From the NCBI RefSeq assembly GCF_000020985.1, contig NC_011296.1, positions 682,001 through 746,000 on the forward strand: DNA of 64,000 nucleotides, in the 5' to 3' direction. The translations under genes were made by a program, and so were the position numbers. Position 1 is the first letter of the stretch, and each line of letters opens with the position of its first letter. This document shows, in pieces, positions 16,930-25,237 of the stretch. Source of the DNA: Thermodesulfovibrio yellowstonii DSM 11347 (lineage in GTDB: Bacteria > Nitrospirota > Thermodesulfovibrionia > Thermodesulfovibrionales > Thermodesulfovibrionaceae). The notes beneath the pieces were generated by a model. The model made no database searches, was not told the DNA's origin, and saw nothing but the letters and a program-made list of their open reading frames with translations.

Positions 16930-18222
16930 ATGGTTTTTTTGAGGTCCTTTAGTGTTTTGGTAATTTCTGACGAAGCAGAAAAGCTTTATGAAATTTTTGA
17001 TTCCATAGGTATTACTTTAAGAAAAACGAATAAGACAAAATCCCCTGCCTCTACAAACTTTTCTACCTATGACATTGCCTTTATAGATATTGATTCTGAA
17101 GGATGGGAAAAAAGAGTTATTGATCTAAAACAATATATGCCTGTAATCACCATCGGTAAATCTGATATAAAAAAGGCCATAAAATCAATGAAATTAGGAG
17201 CAACAGATTTTCTTCAAAAGCCTTTAAGGAACGAATCTGTAAAGGAAATTTTTGAAAATTTTAAGGATAAACCAAAGGTAGAAATAAATGGTCTTATTGG
17301 AATAAGTAGAATCATGGAAGATGTTTACTGCGGTATAAGAAAGGCAGCACTTACAGATAGTAATGTTCTTATTACAGGTGAGTCAGGCACAGGTAAAGAA
17401 CTTGTAGCAAGAGCAATTCACAATTTAAGTGAGAGAAAAGAAAATCCATTTATTGTTATAAACTGCACAGCTATACCCGATACTTTGCTTGAGTCAGAAC
17501 TTTTTGGTTTTGAGAAAGGAGCATTTACAGGTGCAAATTACACTAAAAAAGGACTTATTGAATGGGCTGACAGAGGAACATTATTTTTTGATGAAATTGG
17601 TGATGTGTCACCTCTTTTTCAGACTAAAATTTTGAGGGTTATTCAGGAAGGTGAATTCATAAGAATAGGCGGAAATCACCCAGTAAAAGTTGATGTAAGA
17701 TTTATAGCTGCTACGAATAAAGACTTGTCTAAAGCCTGCAAAGAAGGTGTTTTCAGAGAAGACCTTTTTTATAGATTAAATGTAATTCACATAGAGATTC
17801 CTCCATTAAGAAGTAGAAAGGAGGATATTCCTTCCCTTACACAGTTTTTTATAAAAAAGCATTCAGCTAAAAGAAAAGATATAAATATTAAAGGAATCAC
17901 GGAAGAAGCCCTTGATGCTTTAATGTCCTACTCTTTCCCTGGCAATGTTCGCGAACTTGAAAACATTATTGAAAGAGCTATAGCATTCACAAACTCTGTT
18001 GAGATTACGATTAAAGACTTGCCTGCCTATTTATTAAAAACTCAACATTCTAAAAAAACACCCCACGGCAATCTCAGAGAAGCAGTGGATAATTTTGAAA
18101 AAGAATTAATATGGTCAGCCTTACAGAAAAGTAGAGGTAATATCTCAAAAGCAGCAGAATTATTGGGAATTCACAGACAACAACTTCAGAGGAAACTGAA
18201 ACAATTTAAAATTGCTACATAA
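16930..18222 (+). CDS. Sigma-54-dependent NtrC-type regulator with degenerate receiver
   Basis: 430 aa. Residues 1-115 are receiver-like but altered. The acidic pocket is ISDE, the candidate phospho-aspartate is in FIDIDSEG without the usual M-P, the threonine/serine switch region reads TIGK, and only the lysine (LQKPL) is canonical. The AAA+ domain is complete: Walker A GESGTGKE, the sigma-54 contact loop GAFTGA, Walker B LFFDEIGD, arginine-finger region and GNVREL. A Fis-type helix-turn-helix ends the protein (GNISKAAELLGIHRQQLQRKL). It lies just upstream of a sigma-54 promoter (18363) driving the TauE operon and is the obvious activator. The kinase at 21643 may be its partner. Confidence 0.93.
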   Translation: MVFLRSFSVLVISDEAEKLYEIFDSIGITLRKTNKTKSPASTNFSTYDIAFIDIDSEGWEKRVIDLKQYMPVITIGKSDIKKAIKSMKLGATDFLQKPLRNESVKEIFENFKDKPKVEINGLIGISRIMEDVYCGIRKAALTDSNVLITGESGTGKELVARAIHNLSERKENPFIVINCTAIPDTLLESELFGFEKGAFTGANYTKKGLIEWADRGTLFFDEIGDVSPLFQTKILRVIQEGEFIRIGGNHPVKVDVRFIAATNKDLSKACKEGVFREDLFYRLNVIHIEIPPLRSRKEDIPSLTQFFIKKHSAKRKDINIKGITEEALDALMSYSFPGNVRELENIIERAIAFTNSVEITIKDLPAYLLKTQHSKKTPHGNLREAVDNFEKELIWSALQKSRGNISKAAELLGIHRQQLQRKLKQFKIAT

Positions 18223-18234
18223 TTTTAGCTGAAA

Positions 18235-18311
18235 CAACTTGTTGCATTTTATATAACCTATTTACAAGCAATTTTTTTCCATAGAAACAAAAATGCAATA
18301 ATATGTTGCAT
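18235..18311 (+). promoter_or_regulatory. Upstream activator sites of the 18363 sigma-54 promoter
   Basis: CAACTTGTTG (18235-18244) is a perfect palindrome overlapping TTGCAT (18242-18247). ATGCAA (18293-18298) and TTGCAT (18306-18311) form an inverted repeat with 7 bp spacing. Both lie about 65-140 bp upstream of the -12 element, the usual position for NtrC-type enhancer sites. The same half-sites occur before the sigma-54 promoter at 55200. Confidence 0.55.
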
Positions 18312-18362
18312 GAACTATTATTTCCTTCATAGTAAAGCCTCATTTTTAGTTAATTTGTTATC

Positions 18363-18378
18363 TGGCATGTCTATTGCA
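18363..18378 (+). promoter_or_regulatory. Sigma-54 promoter of the TauE-USP operon
   Basis: TGGCATGTCTATTGCA matches TGGCAY-N5-TTGCW, with GG (18364-18365) and GC (18376-18377) separated by exactly 10 bp. Transcription should start near 18389. An NtrC-type activator gene lies immediately upstream. Confidence 0.85.
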
Positions 18379-18391
18379 TAATCAATTAATA

Positions 18392-18538
18392 ATGAAAAAG
18401 GTTTGGAAAAAAATGAAAGATCTGCTTGTATCAATAACTTTTTCAAAACCAAAGGAGTTTGACAGACTCCGAAAAAAGCCTGAAAAAAACAAAAAGAAGG
18501 GAGGTGAAAAAAAGACAAGGGTAAGATGTTTTGTCTAA
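18392..18538 (+). CDS. Small basic ORF in the leader of the TauE operon
   Basis: 48 codons, from an ATG about 3 nt after the predicted sigma-54 transcription start, to TAA at 18536-18538. The N-terminal half is amphipathic (KKMKDLLVSITF), the C-terminal half lysine-rich (KKPEKNKKKGGEKK). Its KxxxxxxSITFxxxxEFDxxRK pattern resembles the tail of the receiver at 49079 (SAIAFAEEGEFDTARK), a gene also beside a TauE gene. There is no good Shine-Dalgarno, so translation would be leaderless or from the second ATG (residue 8). It may be a regulatory leader peptide, a small partner of TauE, or a relic. Real expression is uncertain. Confidence 0.45.
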   Translation: MKKVWKKMKDLLVSITFSKPKEFDRLRKKPEKNKKKGGEKKTRVRCFV

Positions 18539-18609
18539 CAGAAGAAAAGTGGGGCTATTTTAATTTATTCAGAGAAAAAGAAAAAAATTAAAAAGGAGGA
18601 GGCTGTGGA

Positions 18610-19878
18610 ATGAGTAAATTAAGGAAACTATATGAACTTATGATGGCTGGTGCAATATACCAAGCCAAGTGGGAAAAGCAGATGTCAGATAACATCCTGA
18701 AGAACAAGAAAAGGTTGTTGATTTTGATAGCTCTTTTATCACCCATTGTTCTTGTATCTTTTTTAGGTGCTGCTGATTTTCTGGGGGGTAAATCAGCCTA
18801 CGCACCATCGCACTACACAACAACAGTTTTCATTGCATCAATAGCAGTAGGACTTGCAGCAGGGCTAATTACAGGATGTATAGGTGCAGGCGGTGGATTT
18901 ATCATAGCACCAGCACTTATGGCAGCAGGAGTTAAGGGAATTTTAGCAGTAGGAACAGACCAGTTTCACATATTTGCAAAGGCAATCATGGGAACAGTTA
19001 TTCATAAAAAGCTCGGAAATGTTTGTGTGGGATTAGCTGTTGCCTTTGTCATAGGTTCTGTTTTAGGTGCAACAACAGGCGGTTATATTCAAAGGACAAT
19101 TTATAATTGGGATCCTGTGGCAAGTGAAGCCTTCATCAGCATTGTTTATGCTATCATACTTGGATTTCTGGGATTTTATGGGTTAAGAGACTATATAAAG
19201 TTGAGCAAGGCTCGCAAAAAAGGTGTGCAGGCAGGTGGAGATGCTCATGGAGATGCACATGGTGGACCTATGACAACAACAAAGCTCGCACTTAATATTC
19301 AGAAGATTAATATCCCTCCAATGATAAATTTTGATGAAGACTTTGGAGGGAGAAGAATATCATGGCTCTTTGTTGCTATGTGTGGTTTTCTGGTTGGTCT
19401 TCTTGCAGCAGTTATGGGAGTTGGTGGCGGATTTGTAACATTCCCACTTTTTGTCTATGTACTTGGAGTATCAACACCAACAACAGTTGGAACTGATATT
19501 CTTCAGATAATCTTTACTGCAGGTTATTCCTCAATTTCTCAGTATGCCATTTATGGTTATGTTTTCTATACCCTTGCAATGGGATTGCTTCTTGGTTCTC
19601 TTATAGGAATTCAGATTGGAGCACTTACAACAAAGGTTGTTCCTGGAATGGTTATCAGAGGATTCTGGGTGCTTACAATTTTAGCAGGTTTTGCAAACAG
19701 AGCAAGTGTTGTTCCTGATAAATTAAGAAGCCTTGAACTGTGGTCAATATCAAAAGAAGCCTGTGACATTATCACTCTTATTGGAAATGTTGTATTCTGG
19801 GCAGCGGTTGGAGGTTTTGGAATTTGGGTTTTAGGTAGTTTCTTTAAGAACTTAAAGGCTTTTAGAGAGGAGGGATAA
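18610..19878 (+). CDS. TauE/SafE-family anion exporter (sulfite/sulfonate type)
   Basis: 422 aa, longer than the usual 250-310. There is a 40-residue cytoplasmic N-terminus, then about nine membrane helices in two repeats. Each repeat carries the family glycine signature (GCIGAGGGFIIAPAL at about residue 95; GLLAAVMGVGGGFVTFPLF at about 265) and a conserved VGTD. A histidine/glycine-rich insert (GGDAHGDAHGGP, about residue 210) separates the halves and could bind metal. Family members move sulfite, sulfoacetate or related anions. GGAGGAGG precedes the ATG. The next gene starts 1 bp after its stop. Expression should be under sigma-54. Confidence 0.9.
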   Translation: MSKLRKLYELMMAGAIYQAKWEKQMSDNILKNKKRLLILIALLSPIVLVSFLGAADFLGGKSAYAPSHYTTTVFIASIAVGLAAGLITGCIGAGGGFIIAPALMAAGVKGILAVGTDQFHIFAKAIMGTVIHKKLGNVCVGLAVAFVIGSVLGATTGGYIQRTIYNWDPVASEAFISIVYAIILGFLGFYGLRDYIKLSKARKKGVQAGGDAHGDAHGGPMTTTKLALNIQKINIPPMINFDEDFGGRRISWLFVAMCGFLVGLLAAVMGVGGGFVTFPLFVYVLGVSTPTTVGTDILQIIFTAGYSSISQYAIYGYVFYTLAMGLLLGSLIGIQIGALTTKVVPGMVIRGFWVLTILAGFANRASVVPDKLRSLELWSISKEACDIITLIGNVVFWAAVGGFGIWVLGSFFKNLKAFREEG

Positions 19879-19879
19879 G

Positions 19880-20626
19880 ATGGCTGCTGATAAAAAACAT
19901 CTAACATGGGGATTGATTTTATTAATAAGCTTTATCGGTGTATTGATATTAATATTTGCTCCTATATATGGACAGGGACAGAATGGTTTGGAATACAGTG
20001 ATGACCTTTTTAATAAGTTGGCAAAAGGTTCTGCCTATCAAATTCCTAAACTAAAGAAGGATGCAGAAAAATATAAAGGTAAAGTTTTGGATGTGGTAGT
20101 AGATGTAAAAAGGGCAGGTGACAAACCTGGTGATGCAGAAAAAAGAGCTGAAAGAATGGCTAAAGTATTTACCATTAATGGTGCAAAAGCAGAGGTTAAT
20201 GGTTCAAAAGTACACATAACAGGTGATTTTGGTGCTATTATATCTGCTGCACTTGAAGATTCAGATCAGATGTATAATAACAATGGAGATTACATAAAGA
20301 AAAAATATGATGTCACAGATGATGAAAAGATGAAGCAGATGTTCAGGCAGTGGCATAATGCTTTAAATCTTGTCAATAAAAAGCTTACCCTTGATAAAAA
20401 AGCTGAGGATGCCAATTTTGTAAAGAAAGTTATGACAGCAGCAATTGAACCTGCATACAATTTCTATGGAATTCAAGCAGTCAAGATAACAGAAAAAGCA
20501 GGTGTTGCAACAGGTCTTCTATTATTCTATGTTTTATATACAATCTGGTATGGATTTGGAGTGCTTTATTTATTTGAGGGATTAGGACTTTCTACAAAGA
20601 AAGCAAAGGTAAAGAAGGAGGTATAA
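19880..20626 (+). CDS. Membrane protein with periplasmic domain, companion of TauE
   Basis: 248 aa. Membrane helix at about residues 10-30, a charged soluble region (about 31-205, rich in lysine and aspartate, with KGKVLDVVVDVKRAGDK and a following beta-alpha stretch AKVFTINGAKAEVNGSKVHITG), then a helix (about 210-232) and a basic cytoplasmic tail. I recognise no named family. It is translationally linked to tauE (1 bp gap) and usp (2 bp gap), so it probably forms or regulates the exporter complex. The soluble region most likely faces the periplasm. Confidence 0.7.
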   Translation: MAADKKHLTWGLILLISFIGVLILIFAPIYGQGQNGLEYSDDLFNKLAKGSAYQIPKLKKDAEKYKGKVLDVVVDVKRAGDKPGDAEKRAERMAKVFTINGAKAEVNGSKVHITGDFGAIISAALEDSDQMYNNNGDYIKKKYDVTDDEKMKQMFRQWHNALNLVNKKLTLDKKAEDANFVKKVMTAAIEPAYNFYGIQAVKITEKAGVATGLLLFYVLYTIWYGFGVLYLFEGLGLSTKKAKVKKEV

Positions 20627-20628
20627 AA

Positions 20629-21459
20629 ATGGCTATTGGTGCATGTCCTTTAACAAAATTAGATAAAATACTGATTTCAACAGATGGTTCCGAGGCTGCT
20701 AAATTCGCGGCTCAGGCAGCAGTTGACCTTGCAAAACCCTGTGGAAGTACTGTATATGCTATATGTGTTGCAGAAGTGCCAATTTTTGCAGCAGAGTTTG
20801 TAGAAACGCTTCCACAGGTAATAGATGTAATGGAAAAAAGAGCAAAGCAAGCTCTTGATGATGTGAAAGCAATCGCAGATAAAGCAGGTGTAAAATGTGA
20901 AACCATAAGTTACACAGGACCAGAACCATACAAATACATCATTGATGAGGCAATAAAAAACAGTGTTGACCTCATTATACTTGGTAAAAAAGGTGTCATG
21001 CTTGGTGCAGTAGGTAAAAAAGTAATTGGAAATGCTCCGTGTAAGGTTTTAGTTGTTCCAGTAGGAGCAACTCTCAACTTTGATAAAATTCTCATTGCCA
21101 CTGATGGCTCTGTTTACAGCAATATTGCAGCATCAGAAGCAATAGGCACAGCAAAGAGATTTAACAGTGAGCTTATTGCTGTCTCAGTTGCAAAAAGAGA
21201 TAGTGAAGTTGCCTATGCTGAGGAAGCAGTAAAAGCTGTAAAAGAGTCTGGAGAACGTGAAGGTGTAAAGGTTCAAACAGTTGTTGCAAAGGGAGAACCC
21301 TTTGAACAGATAGCAGATGTGGCAAACAAAAACGCTGTTGGATTGATTGTAATGGGTACATATGGTAAAACAGGAATAGAAAAATTCTTCATGGGAAGCG
21401 TAACTGAAAGAGTTATCGGCACAGTTGCCCGTCCTGTAATGGTTGTAAAAAAGAAGTAA
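20629..21459 (+). CDS. Tandem universal stress protein (two UspA domains)
   Basis: 276 aa, two UspA domains (about residues 8-140 and 143-276). The second has the ATP-binding signature G-x2-G-x9-G-S (GTYGKTGIEKFFMGSVTE). In the first it is altered (GKKGVMLGAVGKK), so probably only one site binds nucleotide. UspA proteins act as cytoplasmic dimers that sense energy or stress state. Here it is the last gene of the TauE operon. A second tandem USP ends another transporter cluster (43171-44100), so a role tied to anion transport is plausible. A hairpin follows. Confidence 0.92.
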   Translation: MAIGACPLTKLDKILISTDGSEAAKFAAQAAVDLAKPCGSTVYAICVAEVPIFAAEFVETLPQVIDVMEKRAKQALDDVKAIADKAGVKCETISYTGPEPYKYIIDEAIKNSVDLIILGKKGVMLGAVGKKVIGNAPCKVLVVPVGATLNFDKILIATDGSVYSNIAASEAIGTAKRFNSELIAVSVAKRDSEVAYAEEAVKAVKESGEREGVKVQTVVAKGEPFEQIADVANKNAVGLIVMGTYGKTGIEKFFMGSVTERVIGTVARPVMVVKKK

Positions 21460-21471
21460 AATAAAAAATGG

Positions 21472-21504
21472 ATTCTGAGGGGGGCTTATAGTCCCCCTCA
21501 GAAT
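21472..21504 (+). terminator. Hairpin ending the TauE-USP operon
   Basis: ATTCTGAGGGGG (21472-21483) pairs perfectly with CCCCCTCAGAAT (21493-21504). There is no T-tract after it on the plus strand, so it may be a weak or Rho-assisted terminator or an mRNA 3' stabiliser. The stem sequence is also akin to the CTGAGG modules of the dispersed repeats. Confidence 0.6.
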
Positions 21505-21642
21505 AACAAATAAAGGGTATTACACTTCCATTAAAATAGATTCCAGTTTTCAATCTTAATGAATTAAAAGCGGAAGAGAAGTTTCTTTTGTATCATTTTG
21601 ATAAATCAAATTTTTAAATCTAAATAGGGAGGAGGGCTAATT

Positions 21643-23082
21643 GTGGAGAATATTTTAAGAAGAATCGTGCGGTTAATACCTGATGGAGTTTTTGCAATTG
21701 ATATGACAGGTAAAGTGATTGTATGGAATAAAGTTTTAGAAGAAATGACAGGTATTTTTGAAGAAGAAATTATTGGTAAGGGAGATTTTGAATATTCATT
21801 ACCTTTTTATGGCTACCGAAGACCAATGCCTGTTGATTATGTTTTGAATCCTGATATGATATATCCAGAATTTTTAAGTAAAAAAGCAGACACATATGAA
21901 ATAGAGACATTTCTTCCAGCACTTTACGGTGGTAAAGGTGCATGGGTAAAAATCTCAGCTTCTCCTGTGGTTGATGAAGCCTGCGATCTGATCGGAGCTG
22001 TTCAGATTGTGAGAGATATTACTGCCAGAAAAACTGCTGAGATTGAACTTATGAAGCTTTACAATGTAATTTCTCATTCACCGGTTGGAGTTGCTATTTT
22101 AGAATTTTCTGGAAAGATTATTTACTGCAATGATTCATTCTTAAAATACTCAGGTCATAAAAAATTAAAAGGGGAGAACATATTTGAAGTATTTCCTCAG
22201 GTATCTCTTTATGAAATTCATAACAGTTATCTTAAAGAACTGAAATATAATAACAAAGTTTTTCGTTTAAGAGGAATAAGATTGGAAGAGGGAGAAGTTT
22301 TAGGATATGCTCTTTTTCTTACAGATGTAACAGAGATAAGAAAATATGAAGAACAGATTATAATTTCACGCAAAATGGAATCTATAAGAAGACTGACATC
22401 AACCTATGCTCATGAGATAAAAAACATGCTTACAGGTGTTAAAGGCTTTGCTCAGGTTGCTTTGCAAACAGAAGACATGGAATTAGCAAAAAAATATCTT
22501 GTAAAAATGCTTTCTATCATTGATTCTGTATTGATTAATATAAGAGAAATTCTTGGATTTGGAAGAGATATTAGTAGAAATCCTGAAATTATAGATTTGA
22601 AAGAAGTTTTAGGAAACATTGCCACTTTTCTTAAAGGTTCATTGAAAGAAAATATTGATTTAACCCTCATAATGCCAGAGATTTCTTTAAAAGTTTTTGC
22701 TGATAGAACTGACATAGAAAAAGTAGTTACAAATCTTGTTTTAAATGCACAGGATGCATTACCAGAAGGAGGACAGATAAAAATAGAGGCATCAGTTAAA
22801 CAATTATCTGATAAATTCAGAACAATAATTTCAGAAACAAAAAAAGAATTTGCAAAAGAATATATATGTTTATCTGTGACAGACACAGGAGTTGGAATGG
22901 ACAAAGAAACAAAGGAAAAGATATTTGAACCCTTTTTTACTACAAAAGGAGAAAAAGGTTCAGGGCTTGGATTGCCAACGGTATATCAAATTGTTCAGCT
23001 TCTGAATGGTTTTATTTTTGTAGAAAGTGAACTAAGTAAGGGAACGAGATTTGATATATTCATTCCGTTAAAAGATTCCTAA
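21643..23082 (+). CDS. Cytoplasmic PAS-PAS sensor histidine kinase
   Basis: 479 aa with no membrane helix. The first PAS (about 5-130) has GVFAIDMTGKVIVWNKVLEEMTG and a PAC end QIVRDITARK. A second, shorter PAS (about 140-235) follows, then the dimerisation/phosphoacceptor helix with the histidine in YAHEIKNML, and an ATPase domain with N-box NLVLNAQDAL, G1 DTGVGM and G2 GSGLGLPTV. The start is GTG at 21643 behind GGGAGGAGGGC. As the gene just after the TauE operon and an orphan kinase, it is a candidate partner of the 16930 regulator. The signal is probably internal (redox, ligand). TATCA-TTT-TGATA, an inverted repeat, lies about 40 bp upstream. Confidence 0.92.
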   Translation: MENILRRIVRLIPDGVFAIDMTGKVIVWNKVLEEMTGIFEEEIIGKGDFEYSLPFYGYRRPMPVDYVLNPDMIYPEFLSKKADTYEIETFLPALYGGKGAWVKISASPVVDEACDLIGAVQIVRDITARKTAEIELMKLYNVISHSPVGVAILEFSGKIIYCNDSFLKYSGHKKLKGENIFEVFPQVSLYEIHNSYLKELKYNNKVFRLRGIRLEEGEVLGYALFLTDVTEIRKYEEQIIISRKMESIRRLTSTYAHEIKNMLTGVKGFAQVALQTEDMELAKKYLVKMLSIIDSVLINIREILGFGRDISRNPEIIDLKEVLGNIATFLKGSLKENIDLTLIMPEISLKVFADRTDIEKVVTNLVLNAQDALPEGGQIKIEASVKQLSDKFRTIISETKKEFAKEYICLSVTDTGVGMDKETKEKIFEPFFTTKGEKGSGLGLPTVYQIVQLLNGFIFVESELSKGTRFDIFIPLKDS

Positions 23083-23750
23083 AATTTATTAGCCTGTTTC
23101 AAAGGCTTGTAAGCTCTGATATGTTCCATTTACCTCCCTTGGTCATTCAGAGCCGAGCGAAGCCCTGAACTGTAGCGAAGGGTTTGTGGGGAATCTAAGA
23201 TTTAAGGGGGAGACCCTTCGCTTACGCTCAGGGTGACAGTAAAAAAATGTTATCAGGGTAACAAAAAAAAATGTTATCAAGGTGGATAGTAAAAATGTCA
23301 TTCCAATGAGCATTCCCTTTATTGTCATTCTGACGGGCATTCTATTTACTGTCATTCCGAACGGAGCGAAGCGGAGTAAGGAACTCATCTTTTTCTCCAG
23401 AGGAAGCACCCATTGAAGGTGCTCAGAATGACGGGGAGTGATTATCATTCTGAGGAGCGTTAGTAACGAGGAGTCTCCTCTGTTTTTTAAGGAAAAGATC
23501 TCTCGGGAAAAGCCCTATGAATGACCCTTTCGGATTAGATTCCTTAGTTTCATTTAGACCTCTTGGTATGCTTTACTTGTCCATGCCCTTCGGCAAGGAG
23601 TTTACTTTGAATTCAAATGCTCAGAAATTCCTCATATCCATTGAGAATATGTAAAATGAAATAGAGCTTAATTTGACTTCTAACAATAGTAAAACTTTAT
23701 AATTTAAATGAATTTAGCCTTTTTACTAAACAAATTAGGATTAATAAACT
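23083..23750. repeat. 668 bp gene-free region built of dispersed repeat modules
   Basis: There is no credible gene. From about 23093 it contains an inverted, decayed copy of the right end of the MITE-like elements (GCCTGTTTCAAAGGCTTGTAA, then GCTCTGATATG, then TTACCTCCCTTGGTCATTC). Several copies of TGTCATTCCGA-type, CCCTTCGCTTACGCTCAGGG-type and GAGGAGCGTTAGTAACGAGGAG-type modules continue to about 23480. The rest to 23750 is AT-rich with scattered fragments. The same modules occur at 47073-47270, 48838-48985, 58815-58975 and 59420-59462. Confidence 0.7.
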
Positions 23751-24431
23751 ATGCAATTTTCATTAATCATTGGAGTAGGTGGCAGTAAAAGCGGAACAGG
23801 GAAAACTACTTTTATAGAGAGTTTTATAAGATTTATCAAAAATCTAAATGAAAGAGTTTCTGTTATCGCTGTAAAATATTCCAAAACTTCCTTTTATTCC
23901 TCAATTATTACAGAACCATCAATAATAGGAAAAGAAGGTAAAGACACTGAGAGGATGAAGAAAGCAGGTGCAGATCATGTTTACTTTATAAGAGCAAAAG
24001 AAGAGGATTTACCAGAGATTGCTGATAAATTAAAGGAGGAGATTTTTCGCTTCTCTCATAATGGCACAAAGCTTAATTTTATAATTATTGAAGGTAATTC
24101 TATGGTAAGAGTGATGCAGCCTGATGTTATAATATTTTTTAAAAGTAAAATTGAAGAGATAGTAAAACCTTCAGGAAAGGCTATTTTTGAAATAGCTGAC
24201 ATTGTTATAGAAGGAGACTACTCTATGGAGGAAGTTATGACAGAGATTGAAAAGATTCAGCAAAAAAAACTCATTGAAAAGCTTCTCAGAGAAAAAAGCA
24301 ATGATGGAAAGATTACTTGTTCAGAAGCAAGAAAAATAGCAGAAGAACTTAATGTTCCATATATTGAAGTGGGAAAAATGGCGAATGAACTGAAAATAAA
24401 AATTCGTAAATGTGAGCTTGGCTGTTTCTGA
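23751..24431 (+). CDS. MobB-like P-loop protein with C-terminal CxLGCF domain
   Basis: 226 aa. Residues 1-165 resemble MobB, the GTP-binding protein of molybdopterin guanine dinucleotide synthesis: P-loop GGSKSGTGKTT (9-19), an AGADHVYFIRAKEE region, and IIEGNS as Walker B-like element. Residues about 170-226 form an added domain (KLIEKLLREKS...KITCSEARKIAEELNV...VGKMANELKIKI) that ends in CELGCF. The two terminal cysteines could bind metal or an Fe-S cluster. It is the first gene of the heme operon and overlaps the next start by 1 bp, so I suspect a role in tetrapyrrole or metal cofactor supply rather than ordinary Mo cofactor work. No Shine-Dalgarno is visible. Confidence 0.75.
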   Translation: MQFSLIIGVGGSKSGTGKTTFIESFIRFIKNLNERVSVIAVKYSKTSFYSSIITEPSIIGKEGKDTERMKKAGADHVYFIRAKEEDLPEIADKLKEEIFRFSHNGTKLNFIIIEGNSMVRVMQPDVIIFFKSKIEEIVKPSGKAIFEIADIVIEGDYSMEEVMTEIEKIQQKKLIEKLLREKSNDGKITCSEARKIAEELNVPYIEVGKMANELKIKIRKCELGCF

Positions 24432-25237
24432 TGGGAACAATTTTTTTTGAGCTTGCTCTTACTCTTTATTTTGCAGGATTTCTCCTTAGTATTGCCGGAA
24501 TTGTAAGAAAAAAGGATGATTTAGACAAGGCAGTATTTTTTTTAAGTCTGATAGGTTTTTGCCTTCATACCTTTTATCTATTTATAAGATATATAAAATC
24601 AGGACAGGCACCTGTTTTTTCAATGCATGAGGCAAACTCCTATTTTGCATGGTGTATTTTGCTGATTTCTTTGATGCTCAGAGTTTCTTATAAAACAAAG
24701 GTTGTAAATTTTGGCGTGATTTTGGGGTTTTCCTTTATGTTTGTAAGTGCCTTTTTCCCAAGAGGTATTCCTTATTTAAAGCCTGAACTTAAAAGCCTAT
24801 GGATTGATATTCATGCACTTATGGCTGTTTTTGGTATAGCTCTATTTAGCCTCGCTTTTGTTTTTAGTGTTCTTTATCTTGTTCAGGAGAAGGCTATAAA
24901 AGCTAAAAAATTTGGTGGATTGGGAAATATTCTTCCAAGTCTTGAGATTTTGGACAAGATAAATTTTCGCCTTATTTTTTGGGGTTTTCCAATTTATACC
25001 ACAGCTCTTATTGTAGGACTTGTTAAATATCTGAGCCTGCTCGGATTTCTTTTTGATCCAAAGGAGATATGGAGTTTTCTTACATGGATTGTTTATTTGT
25101 CTATTTTTTATTTGCGAGTCAAAGAAGACTGGAGAAAGAAAAAAGCTGCCTATCTTACCATATTTGCCTTTCTTCTTGTAATATTTGGCTTTTTTGGTAT
25201 AAATCTATTAACAGAGAGCTTTCATAAACCGCTATGA
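24431..25237 (+). CDS. HemX/CcsA-like cytochrome c assembly-family membrane protein
   Basis: 268 aa, eight predicted membrane helices. It resembles the CcsA/ResC/HemX superfamily: a histidine-containing helix SMHEANSYFAW (about residue 64), HALMAVFGIALFSLAF (about 129), and FDPKEIWSFLTW, which corresponds to the WDPKEtWaliTW region of CcsA with the first tryptophan replaced. Members next to hemA (HemX of Bacillus) modulate glutamyl-tRNA reductase or handle heme, while CcsA proper exports heme for cytochrome c. The 4 bp overlap with hemA argues for the HemX role. Which of the two cannot be decided. Confidence 0.85.
   Translation: MGTIFFELALTLYFAGFLLSIAGIVRKKDDLDKAVFFLSLIGFCLHTFYLFIRYIKSGQAPVFSMHEANSYFAWCILLISLMLRVSYKTKVVNFGVILGFSFMFVSAFFPRGIPYLKPELKSLWIDIHALMAVFGIALFSLAFVFSVLYLVQEKAIKAKKFGGLGNILPSLEILDKINFRLIFWGFPIYTTALIVGLVKYLSLLGFLFDPKEIWSFLTWIVYLSIFYLRVKEDWRKKKAAYLTIFAFLLVIFGFFGINLLTESFHKPL

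Noticed and set aside
23143-23448. A 101-codon frame on the minus strand in the repeat region.
   Set aside because: It runs through dispersed repeat modules, has no ribosome-binding site and reads repeat sequence as protein.
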